NCBI RefSeq assembly: GCF_002860345.1
Contig: NZ_NMYC01000006.1
Coordinates: 1-64,000, forward strand
Direction of reading: 5' to 3'
Length of the DNA stretch: 64,000 bases
DNA from: Bifidobacterium anseris
GTDB lineage: Bacteria > Actinomycetota > Actinomycetes > Actinomycetales > Bifidobacteriaceae
The notes below the pieces were generated by a model. The model was not told where the DNA came from. It saw only the letters and a list, made by a program, of their open reading frames with translations, and did not search any database. Shown one piece after another: positions 9,335 through 18,948 of the stretch. Each line of letters starts with the position of its first letter. The stretch's first letter is position 1. Both the position numbers and the translations under genes were made by a program.

Positions 9335-11164
9335 TTAGTCCGCCTTGCATTTCGGAGCGAGATAGGTGATGCCGTCGTCGCCCCAGCCCATCGGCGTCTG
9401 GTCGATCGTCAGCGGCGACGTCGCCTTCTTCGAGACATGTACGTCGAAGGTGTAGGTCGCAAGCTGCCCCGGATTGACCTGCACGTAGGACTGATAGGCC
9501 TTGACACCGTCGATCGTCGTCTCTTGGGCGGCGTCGACCTTGCCGCCGAGCTGCATCAGATTCGTTATCGAGCCGCCTTCGGGCGCGTAGAACAGGATCT
9601 TCTCCATCGCCTTGCCGGTGTTGGCTGTGTTGTTGCCGGTGATGTACATCGGCAACGCCTTCGCCTCATCCTCGGTCATCGTGTTGCGGATCGTGAACTC
9701 CACATGGTAAAGGTCGCCGTCGTCGCAATTCACACGCTGGATCTTCGCCTCACGCTTGATGTACCAGCCCATCTTCGACGGGTTCTGCTCGGTCAGGTAG
9801 ATGCCGACGGACGGCTCGGTCTCGCTGTTCGGCGTCTGGCCGGTGAAGCCGGCGGCGGCGATGCCCTGCTCGATCCGCTCGTCGAAGGCGTACATCGTGA
9901 AATGGCGACCCTTCGCCATCGTGCCCATCATCTCGCCGGTCCGGTACAGCTTGCCGACGCTCATATCGGAGAACATCGACTCCATCGCCTGGTTCGCGAC
10001 GACGCCGAACAACGCATCGGTCTCGTTTTCCGGATACTTCTGGTAGACGGTGTTCATCAGGAACTCGGCGGTGTTGTCGCCGGTGAGCACGGTGCCGTCG
10101 GGCAGCGTTACATTGCCGTTGATCGCGATGAGCTGCTGCAGGAACAGCGGATCGACCATGATGACGCCGGCGAGCGGCTGCTCCTTCCCCCACGGCGTGC
10201 GGTCCCAGATCGAACGCATCGCGACGGCCGAATCGGCGGTGTTCGGGAACACGGCCAGATCGCGGATATCGAAGGACATATGCAGCGGCCCTTCCTTCGT
10301 GAACACATCGTCCATGTCCTGCGAATGGTCGCCGATGCCGTAGGACAGATAGTCGCCGTTCGGGCGGAAGTCGCCGACATGGACGGTGCCGTCCGAGGTC
10401 GTCAGTTCGCCGACCGAACCGATCAGGCCGCCCGACGAACGCATTTCGGAAGGAGTCATCGCCATGACGGCGTAAGTGCGCGACTGGCCGTCGCCCAGCA
10501 GCGTCGGAAGGATGCGGAACGCGTTCGACAACGCGTCGACGCGGTCGGCGACGGCGTTGAGCTTCGTCGCGCCGTCGTCATAGGCGCTGCGGATCATGCC
10601 GATGCTCGGTTCCTTGAGATCGTCATAGGCGCGCACCTGCTTTTGGAACGATGCGTTCGCCTTGTCGAGCGGCTCGGCAGCGGCGATGATCGGCTGCAGG
10701 TTGACGCCGTCGCCGCCGTTCGCGATCTGCGCCTCGCTGAGCGTCTTCATGACGTCGGCGAACTGCGGCATCGATTCGGAGACGATGCCGTCGATCGTCG
10801 TCGTCATGCCTTGGACGGTGGCGATGTCGTCGCCGACGAACGGCATCTTCGCAGCGAAGTTCCACAGGCCGCCGTGGGCGATGGCCGAAGCCTGCTTCGT
10901 CTCCTGCGCGATCCGCGGCAGCACGTCGCCGGCGTCGGCGAGCTTGTCGGCGTCGGAGGATGCGAGCTGCGACAGCATCGAGACGGCCTTCGATTCATGG
11001 GCCTGCACCTGCTTCGCCTGACGGAACAGCTGGAAACCGACGACGCCGCAAGCGACGAGCGCGAGCACGAGGATCGTCAGCACGCCGACGACCCACGGCC
11101 AGATCCTGCGGCGCCGATGATGGTGATGATGATGGCGGTGTGGCTGCGCGTGCGTGTGCGACAT
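9335..11164 (-). CDS. DUF4012 family membrane-anchored protein
   Basis: A protein of about 609 residues with a short His/Arg-rich cytoplasmic tail (six consecutive His), one transmembrane helix (about residues 21-43) and a large outside domain. MRSSGGLIGSVGE is the typical DUF4012 signature. Members are usually found next to exopolysaccharide genes in Gram-positive bacteria; the reaction is not established. Here it sits directly downstream of a chain-length/tyrosine-kinase gene on the same strand, which supports a role in surface polysaccharide assembly or attachment. I chose the ATG at 11164 because AAGGAG lies just before it; the upstream ATG at 11182 would place that site inside the coding region. 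A terminator-like hairpin separates it from the upstream gene. Confidence 0.85.
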   Translation of the reverse strand: MSHTHAQPHRHHHHHHRRRRIWPWVVGVLTILVLALVACGVVGFQLFRQAKQVQAHESKAVSMLSQLASSDADKLADAGDVLPRIAQETKQASAIAHGGLWNFAAKMPFVGDDIATVQGMTTTIDGIVSESMPQFADVMKTLSEAQIANGGDGVNLQPIIAAAEPLDKANASFQKQVRAYDDLKEPSIGMIRSAYDDGATKLNAVADRVDALSNAFRILPTLLGDGQSRTYAVMAMTPSEMRSSGGLIGSVGELTTSDGTVHVGDFRPNGDYLSYGIGDHSQDMDDVFTKEGPLHMSFDIRDLAVFPNTADSAVAMRSIWDRTPWGKEQPLAGVIMVDPLFLQQLIAINGNVTLPDGTVLTGDNTAEFLMNTVYQKYPENETDALFGVVANQAMESMFSDMSVGKLYRTGEMMGTMAKGRHFTMYAFDERIEQGIAAAGFTGQTPNSETEPSVGIYLTEQNPSKMGWYIKREAKIQRVNCDDGDLYHVEFTIRNTMTEDEAKALPMYITGNNTANTGKAMEKILFYAPEGGSITNLMQLGGKVDAAQETTIDGVKAYQSYVQVNPGQLATYTFDVHVSKKATSPLTIDQTPMGWGDDGITYLAPKCKAD

Positions 11165-11189
11165 GGCGCTCCTTAGGCACAATGAAAAG

Positions 11190-11219
11190 CGCGGATTCCT
11201 TGGGGTTCAGGAATCCGCG
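11190..11219 (-). terminator. terminator after the chain-length/tyrosine-kinase gene
   Basis: An 11-bp perfect stem with an 8-nt loop is followed on the minus strand by CTTTTCATT, 18 bases after the stop codon. The DUF4012 start is only about 25 bases further, so readthrough is probably needed for its expression unless a promoter is hidden here. Confidence 0.7.
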
Positions 11220-11236
11220 GGACGAATCGGAATCGG

Positions 11237-12715
11237 TTACTTGAGCGAGAAGCGGCGCTTCTTGCGGTGGTCGGTGCTGCGGCTCGAATAGTAGTAGTAA
11301 TAGTTGGTGTGTTCGAGCGACTTCTTCGAATCGCGCGCGCAGTTGAAGATGACGCCGGTCGTCGACAGGTCGAGCGTCGTGAGCTCCTCCGAGATGTCGC
11401 GCAGATCGCGCTTGAGCGTCTGGTCGCGGCGGCAGACCATGATCAATGAACCACCACGGCGCACGAAGATGACGGCGTCGTTCGCGACGACCATCGGCGC
11501 CGTATCGATGAGCACGTAATCGTACTGCTCCATCGCGTTGTTGAGCAGCTCCTCCATGATCGGCGAGTTGAGCAGCGTCGACGCGTTCGGCGGCTTCGGG
11601 CCGGCCGGCATGACATGCAGGTTCGGCTTCCAGTAGCGCTGCACGACGTCCTTGACCGAAGCCTGACCGGACAATACATGGGTAAGGCCCGCCGAACCGT
11701 CGAGGTCGAGTTTCTTCGCGACCGACGGATGACGCAGATCGGCGTCGATGAGCAGGACCTTCGCGCCGTTCTCGGCGAGCGCGGCGGCGACGTTGACCGA
11801 CATCGTCGTCTTGCCTTCGCTCGCGCCGGTCGATGTGACGACGATGAGACGGCAGTTCGTGCCGTCCACCGGCGCCATGAAGGTCAGGTTCGTGCGCACA
11901 CGGCGGAAGTCCTCGGCGACCGGGCTGCCCGGTTCGCTGACGACGGCCGGCTTCGTGCCCTTGAGCAGCTCCTCCTCGGGGATGCGGCCGATGATCGGCG
12001 CATCGAGGTATTCGCCGACTTCATCATCGTCCTGCACGCGCTTGGACAGCACGTCCTTGAGCAACGCGGCGAAAACGCCGAGGATCAGGCCGCCGACGAT
12101 GCCGATGAGGATGTTGAGTTTCCATTTCGGCGAGCTCGGCGCGCTCGGCGCCGTGGCCGGCTGCACGATCGAGAGCTTGACCGACGAACGCGATCCGGAT
12201 GCGTACAGCGTGTTCTCGACGACGGAGCTGAGCGACTTCGCGACGGCGTTGGCGATGTCGGCGGCACGCGCCGGATCGCCGTCCGTCACCGTGATGTTGA
12301 CGAACGCGGTGTTGGTCGGATTGGTGACGCTGATCTCGCCTTTGAGCTGGCCGACCGACATAGGCAGCTTGAGGTCCTCGATGGCCGGCTGCAGCACCGA
12401 CTGCGTCGTCGTCAGCGCCGGATACGACTTGATCTGGCTCATGATGTACGAGCTGCCGCTGTTCTGCTCGGACGAGTTCGCGGCGCCGTCCGACGAATCG
12501 CTGTAGGTCGCGAACAGCTGGGACGTCGTCGAGTACTTCACCGGCGACATCATCGTCAGTCCGATCGCGGCGCCAAGCACGACGGCGAAGGTGACGATGA
12601 TCGTGATGATGTGCTTGCGCATGATGCCGAACAGGCCGGACAGCGTCATGCCGTCGCTTTCCTGTTTCGCGGCGACAGCGCCTGCCGCCTGCTGCTCGAT
12701 AATGTTTTCAGCCAT
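11237..12715 (-). CDS. polysaccharide chain-length determinant fused to BY-type tyrosine kinase
   Basis: A 492-residue membrane protein that combines a Wzz domain with a cytoplasmic BY-kinase, as common in Actinobacteria. A transmembrane helix (about 34-54) and a second one near 180-200 bracket the outside Wzz domain. The kinase carries Walker A (STGASEGKTT, near residue 300) and Walker A' (VLLIDADLRHPS). The C-terminal tail has five consecutive Tyr (NYYYYYSS), the usual autophosphorylation cluster, and a basic end. It controls length and export of exopolysaccharide. No glycosyltransferase genes are adjacent in this window, so the rest of the cluster must lie elsewhere. The Shine-Dalgarno sequence is modest (GAGGGG). 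Confidence 0.9.
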   Translation of the reverse strand: MAENIIEQQAAGAVAAKQESDGMTLSGLFGIMRKHIITIIVTFAVVLGAAIGLTMMSPVKYSTTSQLFATYSDSSDGAANSSEQNSGSSYIMSQIKSYPALTTTQSVLQPAIEDLKLPMSVGQLKGEISVTNPTNTAFVNITVTDGDPARAADIANAVAKSLSSVVENTLYASGSRSSVKLSIVQPATAPSAPSSPKWKLNILIGIVGGLILGVFAALLKDVLSKRVQDDDEVGEYLDAPIIGRIPEEELLKGTKPAVVSEPGSPVAEDFRRVRTNLTFMAPVDGTNCRLIVVTSTGASEGKTTMSVNVAAALAENGAKVLLIDADLRHPSVAKKLDLDGSAGLTHVLSGQASVKDVVQRYWKPNLHVMPAGPKPPNASTLLNSPIMEELLNNAMEQYDYVLIDTAPMVVANDAVIFVRRGGSLIMVCRRDQTLKRDLRDISEELTTLDLSTTGVIFNCARDSKKSLEHTNYYYYYSSRSTDHRKKRRFSLK

Positions 12716-12835
12716 CTAGGTTCGTTCCCCTCTGAGAGGTGAGACCGTACCGGGCGCCCCTCACGGCACGGAACGCGGTCGTCGGCCTGTCTCGTAAAAT
12801 CAGCTTCTTTATCGTATCTGTCGCGCTCGACGCGA

Positions 12836-13822
12836 TCACAGGCGCGCCACCTGCACGCCGAGCGTGTCGACGCCGAGGTGCAGGACGCGCCAATGGCCGG
12901 AGGCGAGTTCGGCGGCCGCCACGGCGTCGATCCCGTCGGCGGCGTCGCCGGCATGGAGCACGAGCACGCAGGGGCCGGCTCCGGAGACCATCGCAGCATA
13001 GCCGTTCAGGCGCAACTTCTCGATGAGGTCGGCGGAGGGCTGCATCAACGGACCGCGGTACTGCTGGTGCAGCCGGTCCTCGGTCGCATCCATCAGCAAC
13101 GTGTTGGCGTCATGCGCGGCGGTGAGCGCACCGGGGTTCATCGCGCCGATGAGCAGCGCCGCACGGGACACGTTGAACACGGCGTCCTTGAACGGCACAA
13201 GCGCCGGAAGCGCCTCGCGCGCCTCGCTCGTCGACAGTTCGAAATCGGGGATGAACACCGACGTCGTGATCGACGGGTCGACGATGTAGTTGACGGTGCG
13301 GTAGCCGGCGTTGATGACGGCGCCGTTCTCGAGCGTGCGTCGCATGCCGTCCTCGGTCCAGGACACGGTCATGCCGCCGTAGACGGCTGGCGCCACATTG
13401 TCCGGATGGCCTTCGATCTCCGCCGCGAGCGCGAAGATCGCGTCACGGTCGAGCTCGCCCTCATGGCTGAACGCGTAGGCCGCGCTGATGCCGGCGACGA
13501 TCGCCTCGGCCGACGATCCCATGCCGCGCGCCTGCGGGATGTTGTTGTGCGCCTCGAGGATGAAACCGGTCTTGCTCAGGCCGAATCGCGAGCATGCGCG
13601 ACGGAACGTGGAGACGACGAGATGGGATTCGTCGCGCGGCAGCGTGCCCTCGCCTTCGCCGTCGATGAGCACCTGGGCCGCCATGTTGAGCGGATCGGAG
13701 CTCAGCGTGAACTCCAGTTCGTCGTGATAGTCCAGCGCGAGCCCCACGGTGTCGAAACCAGAGCCGAGATTCGCGCTTGTCGCGGGCACACGGACGTGCA
13801 CCTTACGCGTTACCGGATCCAT
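12836..13822 (-). CDS. thrB: homoserine kinase
   Basis: Phosphorylates L-homoserine with ATP to O-phosphohomoserine, the step before threonine synthase. The 328-residue protein has the usual GHMP kinase layout: an N-terminal VRVPATSANLGSGFD motif, the ATP-binding loop PQARGMGSSAE near residue 90, and a C-terminal SGAGPCVLVL motif. It follows hom on the same strand with a gap of 170 bases that contains a hairpin, so it may have its own promoter. Length and motifs are standard for the family. Confidence 0.96.
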   Translation of the reverse strand: MDPVTRKVHVRVPATSANLGSGFDTVGLALDYHDELEFTLSSDPLNMAAQVLIDGEGEGTLPRDESHLVVSTFRRACSRFGLSKTGFILEAHNNIPQARGMGSSAEAIVAGISAAYAFSHEGELDRDAIFALAAEIEGHPDNVAPAVYGGMTVSWTEDGMRRTLENGAVINAGYRTVNYIVDPSITTSVFIPDFELSTSEAREALPALVPFKDAVFNVSRAALLIGAMNPGALTAAHDANTLLMDATEDRLHQQYRGPLMQPSADLIEKLRLNGYAAMVSGAGPCVLVLHAGDAADGIDAVAAAELASGHWRVLHLGVDTLGVQVARL

Positions 13823-13934
13823 CGGATATGTCCTGCCTTACTTCGTCTCTCCAGGTCCGTCGCCACGGTCGGCGCGCGGACTACCGCCCCACCCAACGGC
13901 ATGGACGGCGAATCATCGTTCATGATACACAGAA

Positions 13935-13964
13935 GGCTGGTCGCGTCCGTTGACGCGGCCAGCC
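13935..13964 (-). terminator. hairpin between hom and thrB
   Basis: A 13-bp stem with one wobble pair and a CGTT loop lies 29 bases after the hom stop codon; the sequence after it is only mildly T-rich. It may attenuate transcription into thrB. Confidence 0.5.
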
Positions 13965-13992
13965 CTCCATGGTCGTACGCCGGGCTGCGGAA

Positions 13993-15303
13993 TCAGTCGA
14001 GCACGCGGATGATCGACGGATCGCCGGTCACGCAGTCGAGTTCGCACACCTCGGCGACGGTCGCGCGCAGCGTGGTCTCGTCGGTCATGTGCGTCACGAG
14101 GCGCAGCTGCTGGATCTCGCCGTCGTATCCCGGATCCTTGAGCGTCGGTTTGAGGTCCTGGTTGACGCCGTTGATCGAGACGCCGTTCTTCGCGAAGACC
14201 GCCGAGATCTGTGCGAGGACGCCCGGATTGTCATGGATCAGGAAGCGCACGGCGAACGCGGCCTTCGATGTGCTCAGCGGCGCGATCGGATAGTCGTTGT
14301 ACATGCGGATCGCCGGTCCGGTGCAGCCGGACGCGATGTGGCGCGCGACGGTCACGATGTCGCCGACGACGGCGGAGGCGGTCGGGGCGCCGCCGGCTCC
14401 GCGGCCGTAGAACATCAGATCGTCGGCGTATTCGGCGCGCACGAAGACGGCGTTGAAGGAGCCGCGCACCGACGCGAGCGGATGCTCGTTGCGTATGAGC
14501 GCCGGGTAGACGCGCGCGGAGACGCCGTGCTCGTCCTTGCTGACGACGGCGAGCAGCTTGACGACCTTGCCTTCGGCGGTCGCGGCGGCGATGTCGTCGG
14601 CCGTGACGTGCGTGATGCCCTCGACGGTCACGTCGTCGATGCCGACGTTCGTATGGAAGCCGAGCGTCGCCATGATCGCGGCCTTGTTCGCCGCGTCATA
14701 GCCTTCGATGTCGCCGGTCGGGTCCGCCTCGGCGTAGCCCTTCGCCTGCGCGTCCTTGAGCGCGACGTCGAAGTCGAGACCCTTCGTCGTCATCTCGTCG
14801 AGGATGTAGTTCGTCGTGCCGTTGACGATGCCGAGCATGTCCTTGACCTGGTCGCCGACGAGCGACTCGCGCAGCGGGCGCACGATCGGGATCGCGCCGC
14901 CGACGGCAGCCTCGAAGTAGATGTCGACGTCGTTGTCCTGGGCCGCCTTGTACAGCTCCGGGCCGTACTTCGCGAGCAGCGCCTTGTTCGCGGTGACGAC
15001 GGACGCGCCGTTGTTCATCGCCTCAAGCACGAAGGTGCGCGCGACGCCGGTGCCGCCGATGAGTTCGACGACGATGTCCGCGTTCTTGACGACGCTCATC
15101 GTGTCGCTCGTCAGCAGCGACTTGTCGATCCACGGGAAGTCGACCTCCTCCGGGTCGAGGCAGGCGATGCCGGACAGCTCGATCGGACGGCCGATGCGCT
15201 GCGCGAGCTCATCCTTCTGTTCGACGAGCAGGCGCGCGGTCTGCGAGCCCACCGTTCCTGCGCCAAGCAGGCCGACTCGAATCGGTGCGTTCTGTTCTGC
15301 CAC
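13993..15303 (-). CDS. hom: homoserine dehydrogenase
   Basis: Reduces aspartate semialdehyde to homoserine, at the branch to threonine and methionine. The 436-residue protein has an N-terminal nucleotide-binding motif (LLGAGTVGS), a central catalytic domain with AEADPTGDIEGYDAANKA, and a C-terminal ACT domain (about 355-436) that is normally the site of threonine feedback inhibition. The start is GTG, with AAAGGA about 8 nt upstream; the preceding codon context gives no better ATG. It lies between lysA and thrB in the common actinobacterial order argS-lysA-hom-thrB. Confidence 0.96.
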   Translation of the reverse strand: MAEQNAPIRVGLLGAGTVGSQTARLLVEQKDELAQRIGRPIELSGIACLDPEEVDFPWIDKSLLTSDTMSVVKNADIVVELIGGTGVARTFVLEAMNNGASVVTANKALLAKYGPELYKAAQDNDVDIYFEAAVGGAIPIVRPLRESLVGDQVKDMLGIVNGTTNYILDEMTTKGLDFDVALKDAQAKGYAEADPTGDIEGYDAANKAAIMATLGFHTNVGIDDVTVEGITHVTADDIAAATAEGKVVKLLAVVSKDEHGVSARVYPALIRNEHPLASVRGSFNAVFVRAEYADDLMFYGRGAGGAPTASAVVGDIVTVARHIASGCTGPAIRMYNDYPIAPLSTSKAAFAVRFLIHDNPGVLAQISAVFAKNGVSINGVNQDLKPTLKDPGYDGEIQQLRLVTHMTDETTLRATVAEVCELDCVTGDPSIIRVLD

Positions 15304-15402
15304 TGTCCGTTCCTTTCTTTGCGGCGGTCACTACCCGCCATATTGTACGGGCAAGTCGTGAACGGGACAGCCACGCTTCCCCTATATGAAATCGACGCCG
15401 AA

Positions 15403-16992
15403 TCACTCGCTCACGTCGAAGGAGAGCAGGTCGTCGACGCTCTCGCGGCGCATCATTAGATGCGCGCCGTGCGCGTCGACGCCGACGACGGCCGGGAAGA
15501 GCGCCATGTTGTAGTTGCTCGCCATCGCACGGCCGTAGGCTCCGGTCACCGGCACGGCGATCAGGTCGCCGCGGCGCACATCGCCGGGAAGCCGCACCTC
15601 GTCGACGACGATGTCGCCGGACTCGCAGTGGATGCCGACGACGCGCGACAGCCGCGCAGGGGCGTTCGAGACACGGTTCGCGAGGACCGCCGTGTACTGC
15701 GCGCCGTAGAGCGCCGGGCGGATGTTGTCGCTCATGCCGCCATCGACGGCCACATAGCTGCGTTCGTCGATCGGCTCGCCGGCATGGTCGGTGAAGCCCT
15801 CCCCCAGATGCACGGTCTTGATCGCGCCGACCGTGTACAGCGTGACGCCCGCCGGGGCGACGATCCAACGACCGGGCTCGAAGGAGATGACCGGCGCGGG
15901 CATGCCGAGCAGGCGGTTCGTCTTCGCGACGGCGTCGGCGAGGCGCGCGAGCTCCCTGTCCACGTCCATGCGGTCCTCGTCGTCGGTGTAGGCGACCGAA
16001 TAGCCGCCGCCGAGATCGACCTCGGGCAGCGTGTAGCCGTTCGTCGCATAGAAGGTCTTGCGCAGCAGCATCATGCGACGGCCGGCCTGGATGAAGGCCC
16101 CGGCGTCATGGATGTTCGAGCCGATATGTGAATGGATGCCGACGAGCTCGAGATCGTCGTACGTCGCGATGTCGCGCAGCACGGCGATCGCCGGGCCGTT
16201 CGCGACGAGCTCCATCGCCGCGGCGAGGCGACGGTCTCCTTCGGTCACATCCGCCGCATTGAGATCGTACGGGTAGCGCACGTCGTAGCGCAGCCGGCGA
16301 TCGGCCTGCCGCTTCGTCTCGCCGGACTCCTCGAGCGCGTTCTCCTGCATCAGCGCGTTCGCGGCCGCCGGCGTGACGTCCTCGAGCGCGTCGATGCCGT
16401 CGACGATCGTCGTGTCCGCGCCGACCGGCAGAAGCGCGACGCCGAACTTCTGGTCCTCATGCGCCGTCGAGACAAACTCATGGCCGCCGGCGTGGATGCC
16501 CGAGGTCACGCGCAGCATGACGCGCGCGCGCTTGCCGAGCCGCTTGGCGATCTCGGCGATGCGCGCCGGCTCGTCGGGCGAATCGACGACGATCTTCGAG
16601 AAACCCTCATTGATCGCCAGCTCGATCTCCTCGTCGCTCTTGTTGTTGCCGTGCAGCACGAGACGGCGACCGGGCACGCCGGCCGCGAGCGCGATCCGCA
16701 TCTCGCCGAGCGTGCATGTGTCCACGTACATGCCCTCCTCGGTGACGATGCGCGCCATCTCCTTGCTCAGGAACGCCTTCGCCGCGTAGCTGACATGCGT
16801 CGTGCTGGTGGGGAAGGCCTGCGCGGCGGCCTTGACGAAGTGGCGTGCGCGGGCGCGCACCTCGTCGAGGTCGTAGACGTAGAGCGGCGTGCCGTATTCG
16901 TCGGCGAGCGCGCTCGCCGTGATGCCGTGGAAGGTCAGTTCGCCTGCGGCGTCGCGCGCCGTGTCCTGCGGCCAGATCGGGCTGATGGCCAT
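15403..16992 (-). CDS. lysA: diaminopimelate decarboxylase with a large insertion
   Basis: PLP enzyme that decarboxylates meso-diaminopimelate to L-lysine. The N-terminal barrel holds the PLP lysine (SYAAKAFLS); HSHIGSNI, EPGRWIVAPAG and the C-terminal DGGMSDNIRP motif are present. At about 529 residues it is longer than the usual 420-460. The excess is one block of roughly 85 residues between FGVALLP and ELVGIHSHIG, where most homologues have a short linker. The ATG at 16992 is chosen because AAAGGA lies 6 nt before it; the upstream ATG at 17064 would add 24 residues without homology. It overlaps no neighbour and follows argS. Confidence 0.95.
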   Translation of the reverse strand: MAISPIWPQDTARDAAGELTFHGITASALADEYGTPLYVYDLDEVRARARHFVKAAAQAFPTSTTHVSYAAKAFLSKEMARIVTEEGMYVDTCTLGEMRIALAAGVPGRRLVLHGNNKSDEEIELAINEGFSKIVVDSPDEPARIAEIAKRLGKRARVMLRVTSGIHAGGHEFVSTAHEDQKFGVALLPVGADTTIVDGIDALEDVTPAAANALMQENALEESGETKRQADRRLRYDVRYPYDLNAADVTEGDRRLAAAMELVANGPAIAVLRDIATYDDLELVGIHSHIGSNIHDAGAFIQAGRRMMLLRKTFYATNGYTLPEVDLGGGYSVAYTDDEDRMDVDRELARLADAVAKTNRLLGMPAPVISFEPGRWIVAPAGVTLYTVGAIKTVHLGEGFTDHAGEPIDERSYVAVDGGMSDNIRPALYGAQYTAVLANRVSNAPARLSRVVGIHCESGDIVVDEVRLPGDVRRGDLIAVPVTGAYGRAMASNYNMALFPAVVGVDAHGAHLMMRRESVDDLLSFDVSE

Positions 16993-17060
16993 GTCGGTTC
17001 CTTTCGTCGTGTCGTCTCGTGCTGCGCGTGCGGTCGTCGCAGCGTCTCGTGCGATATGCG

Positions 17061-17097
17061 GCACGCCGGCGCCACCGTGTGGTGGTCGCCGGCGTGC
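17061..17097 (-). terminator. hairpin after argS
   Basis: A stem of about 16 bp with a single bulged base lies just after the argS stop codon. No T-run is seen, so this may be a processing or partial terminator structure. Confidence 0.4.
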
Positions 17098-17103
17098 GGA
17101 GGG

Positions 17104-18900
17104 TCACATCTTGTCCGGTGCGGAGACGCCGAGCAGGTCGAGCCCGCTGGCGATGACGGTCTGTACGGCGTCGTTGAGCCGCAGTCGTGCCGCGGCGCGC
17201 GCGGGTTCCGGGCATTTCGCGATGCGCGTCGCCTCGCGGGTCGCCTCGTCGGCGCGTTCCTCGGCCTCGGTGAGCGCCATCGGCACGACGCGTTCGACGT
17301 TGTACCACTTGTGGTAGGCGGCTGCGAGGTCTTCGAGGTAGTGCGCGATGCGGTGCGGCGCGCGCAGGTCGCCGGCCTGGGCGAGCACGGACGGCCACTG
17401 GGCGAGCATCGCGATGACCTCGCCGTCGGCCTCGGTGTCGAGCAGTGCCATGTCGGCGCCGTCGCGCGTGATGTTCGCAGCGGCCGCGTTGCGGTCGACA
17501 TTGCAGGAGCGCGCGTGCGCGTACTGCACGTAGTACACCGGGTTCTCGTTCGAATGCGACGCAAGCAGGTTGAGGTCGATGTCGACCGGCGAGTTGTAGT
17601 CGGTGCGGGCGAGCGAATAGCGGGAGGCATCCACGCCGATCGCGTCGATGAGGTCGTCAATCGTCACAACGTTGCCGGCGCGCTTGCTCATGCGCACGGC
17701 CTTGCCGTCCTTCATGACGTTGACGAGCTGGCCGATGAGGATCTGCATGTTCTCCCCCGGCTTGTCGCCGAAGGCCGCGCACATCGCCATCATGCGGCCG
17801 ATGTAGCCGTGGTGGTCGGCGCCGAGCATGTAGATCGCGACGTCGGCCGGATGGTCCTTGCGATGGCGCTTATTGCGGTAGTAGGCGATATCGGCGGCGA
17901 AGTACGCGTAGTTGCCGTCGGACTTGATGATGACGCGGTCCTTGTCGTCGCCGTGCTTCGTGGACGCGAACCAAGTGGCGCCGTCCTTTTCGTAGATGTC
18001 GCCGCGTGCGCGCAGGTCGTCGATCGCCTTCTCGACCTCGCCGTCCTCGTAGAGGCTGTTCTCGTGGAACCAGACATCGAAGTGGACGCGGAACTCCTTC
18101 ATCGACTGCTGGATCTCGTCGAACATCATCGGCACGGCGCGCTTGCGGAACTCCTCGCGCTGCTCGGAGTCGCCCTCGCCGAGCGGTTCGCCCTTCTCGT
18201 CGACGCCGCCGTCGACGCGCGGCAGGTTGAGGATGTCGACGCCTTCGGCGTTCGCCTCGGCGATGACACGACGCGCGATCTCGTCGATGTAGGCGCCCTT
18301 GTAGCCGTCGATCGGCGTCGGCTCGTCATGGGCGGCCGCGACGAGCGACTTGGCGAAGCGGTTGATCTGCTCGCCATGGTCGTTGAAGTAGTATTCACGA
18401 ACGACGTCGGCGCCGTTCGCCTCGAGGATGCGGGCCATCGAATCGCCGACGGCCGCCCAGCGCGTACCGCCGATGTGGATCGGACCGGTCGGGTTCGCCG
18501 AAACGAATTCGAGGTTGAGCGTGCGGCCGCTCAGATGCTTGTTGCGGCCGAAATCGGCGCCTTCGGCGAGCGCCTGATCGACGATCTGCGCGGCCGAGGC
18601 GGAATCAAGCGTGATGTTGATAAAGCCCGGTCCGGCGACCTCGACGGTGTCGACGCCATCGGCCTCGTTGAGACGCGCGGCGAAGAGTTCAGCCAGATCG
18701 CGGGGCTTCATGCCGGCCTTCTTCGCGAGCTGCATCGCCGCGTTCGAGGCCCAGTCGCCGTGCGCGCGGTCCTTGGGTCGCATGACCGCGAATTTGGATT
18801 CGTCGGGGAGCAGATCGGCGGTCAGGTCGCCCGCCTGACCGTCGTCAACGAGCTGCCGGGCGATGTTGTAGATAAGTTCACTTAACGCTTCAGGACTCAT
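17104..18900 (-). CDS. argS: arginyl-tRNA synthetase
   Basis: Class I synthetase charging tRNA-Arg in the cytoplasm; 598 residues, normal length. The N-terminal domain is followed by the HIGH-type motif in GPIHIGGTRW, the KMSKS-type loop MSKRAGN, and a C-terminal DALR anticodon-binding domain. The start codon has no Shine-Dalgarno sequence. A TAGACT -10 box (18908-18913) ends 7 bases before the ATG, so the mRNA is probably leaderless. It leads the argS-lysA-hom-thrB series. Confidence 0.97.
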   Translation of the reverse strand: MSPEALSELIYNIARQLVDDGQAGDLTADLLPDESKFAVMRPKDRAHGDWASNAAMQLAKKAGMKPRDLAELFAARLNEADGVDTVEVAGPGFINITLDSASAAQIVDQALAEGADFGRNKHLSGRTLNLEFVSANPTGPIHIGGTRWAAVGDSMARILEANGADVVREYYFNDHGEQINRFAKSLVAAAHDEPTPIDGYKGAYIDEIARRVIAEANAEGVDILNLPRVDGGVDEKGEPLGEGDSEQREEFRKRAVPMMFDEIQQSMKEFRVHFDVWFHENSLYEDGEVEKAIDDLRARGDIYEKDGATWFASTKHGDDKDRVIIKSDGNYAYFAADIAYYRNKRHRKDHPADVAIYMLGADHHGYIGRMMAMCAAFGDKPGENMQILIGQLVNVMKDGKAVRMSKRAGNVVTIDDLIDAIGVDASRYSLARTDYNSPVDIDLNLLASHSNENPVYYVQYAHARSCNVDRNAAAANITRDGADMALLDTEADGEVIAMLAQWPSVLAQAGDLRAPHRIAHYLEDLAAAYHKWYNVERVVPMALTEAEERADEATREATRIAKCPEPARAAARLRLNDAVQTVIASGLDLLGVSAPDKM

Positions 18901-18907
18901 TCCACCA

Positions 18908-18913
18908 AGTCTA
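18908..18913 (-). promoter_or_regulatory. -10 box of a leaderless argS promoter
   Basis: TAGACT on the minus strand is separated from the argS ATG by exactly 7 bases. A weak TTGTT lies about 17 bases upstream. Confidence 0.55.
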
Positions 18914-18948
18914 CTGTGAAGTCAGACAGAACAACGGCTTGCGGCATC

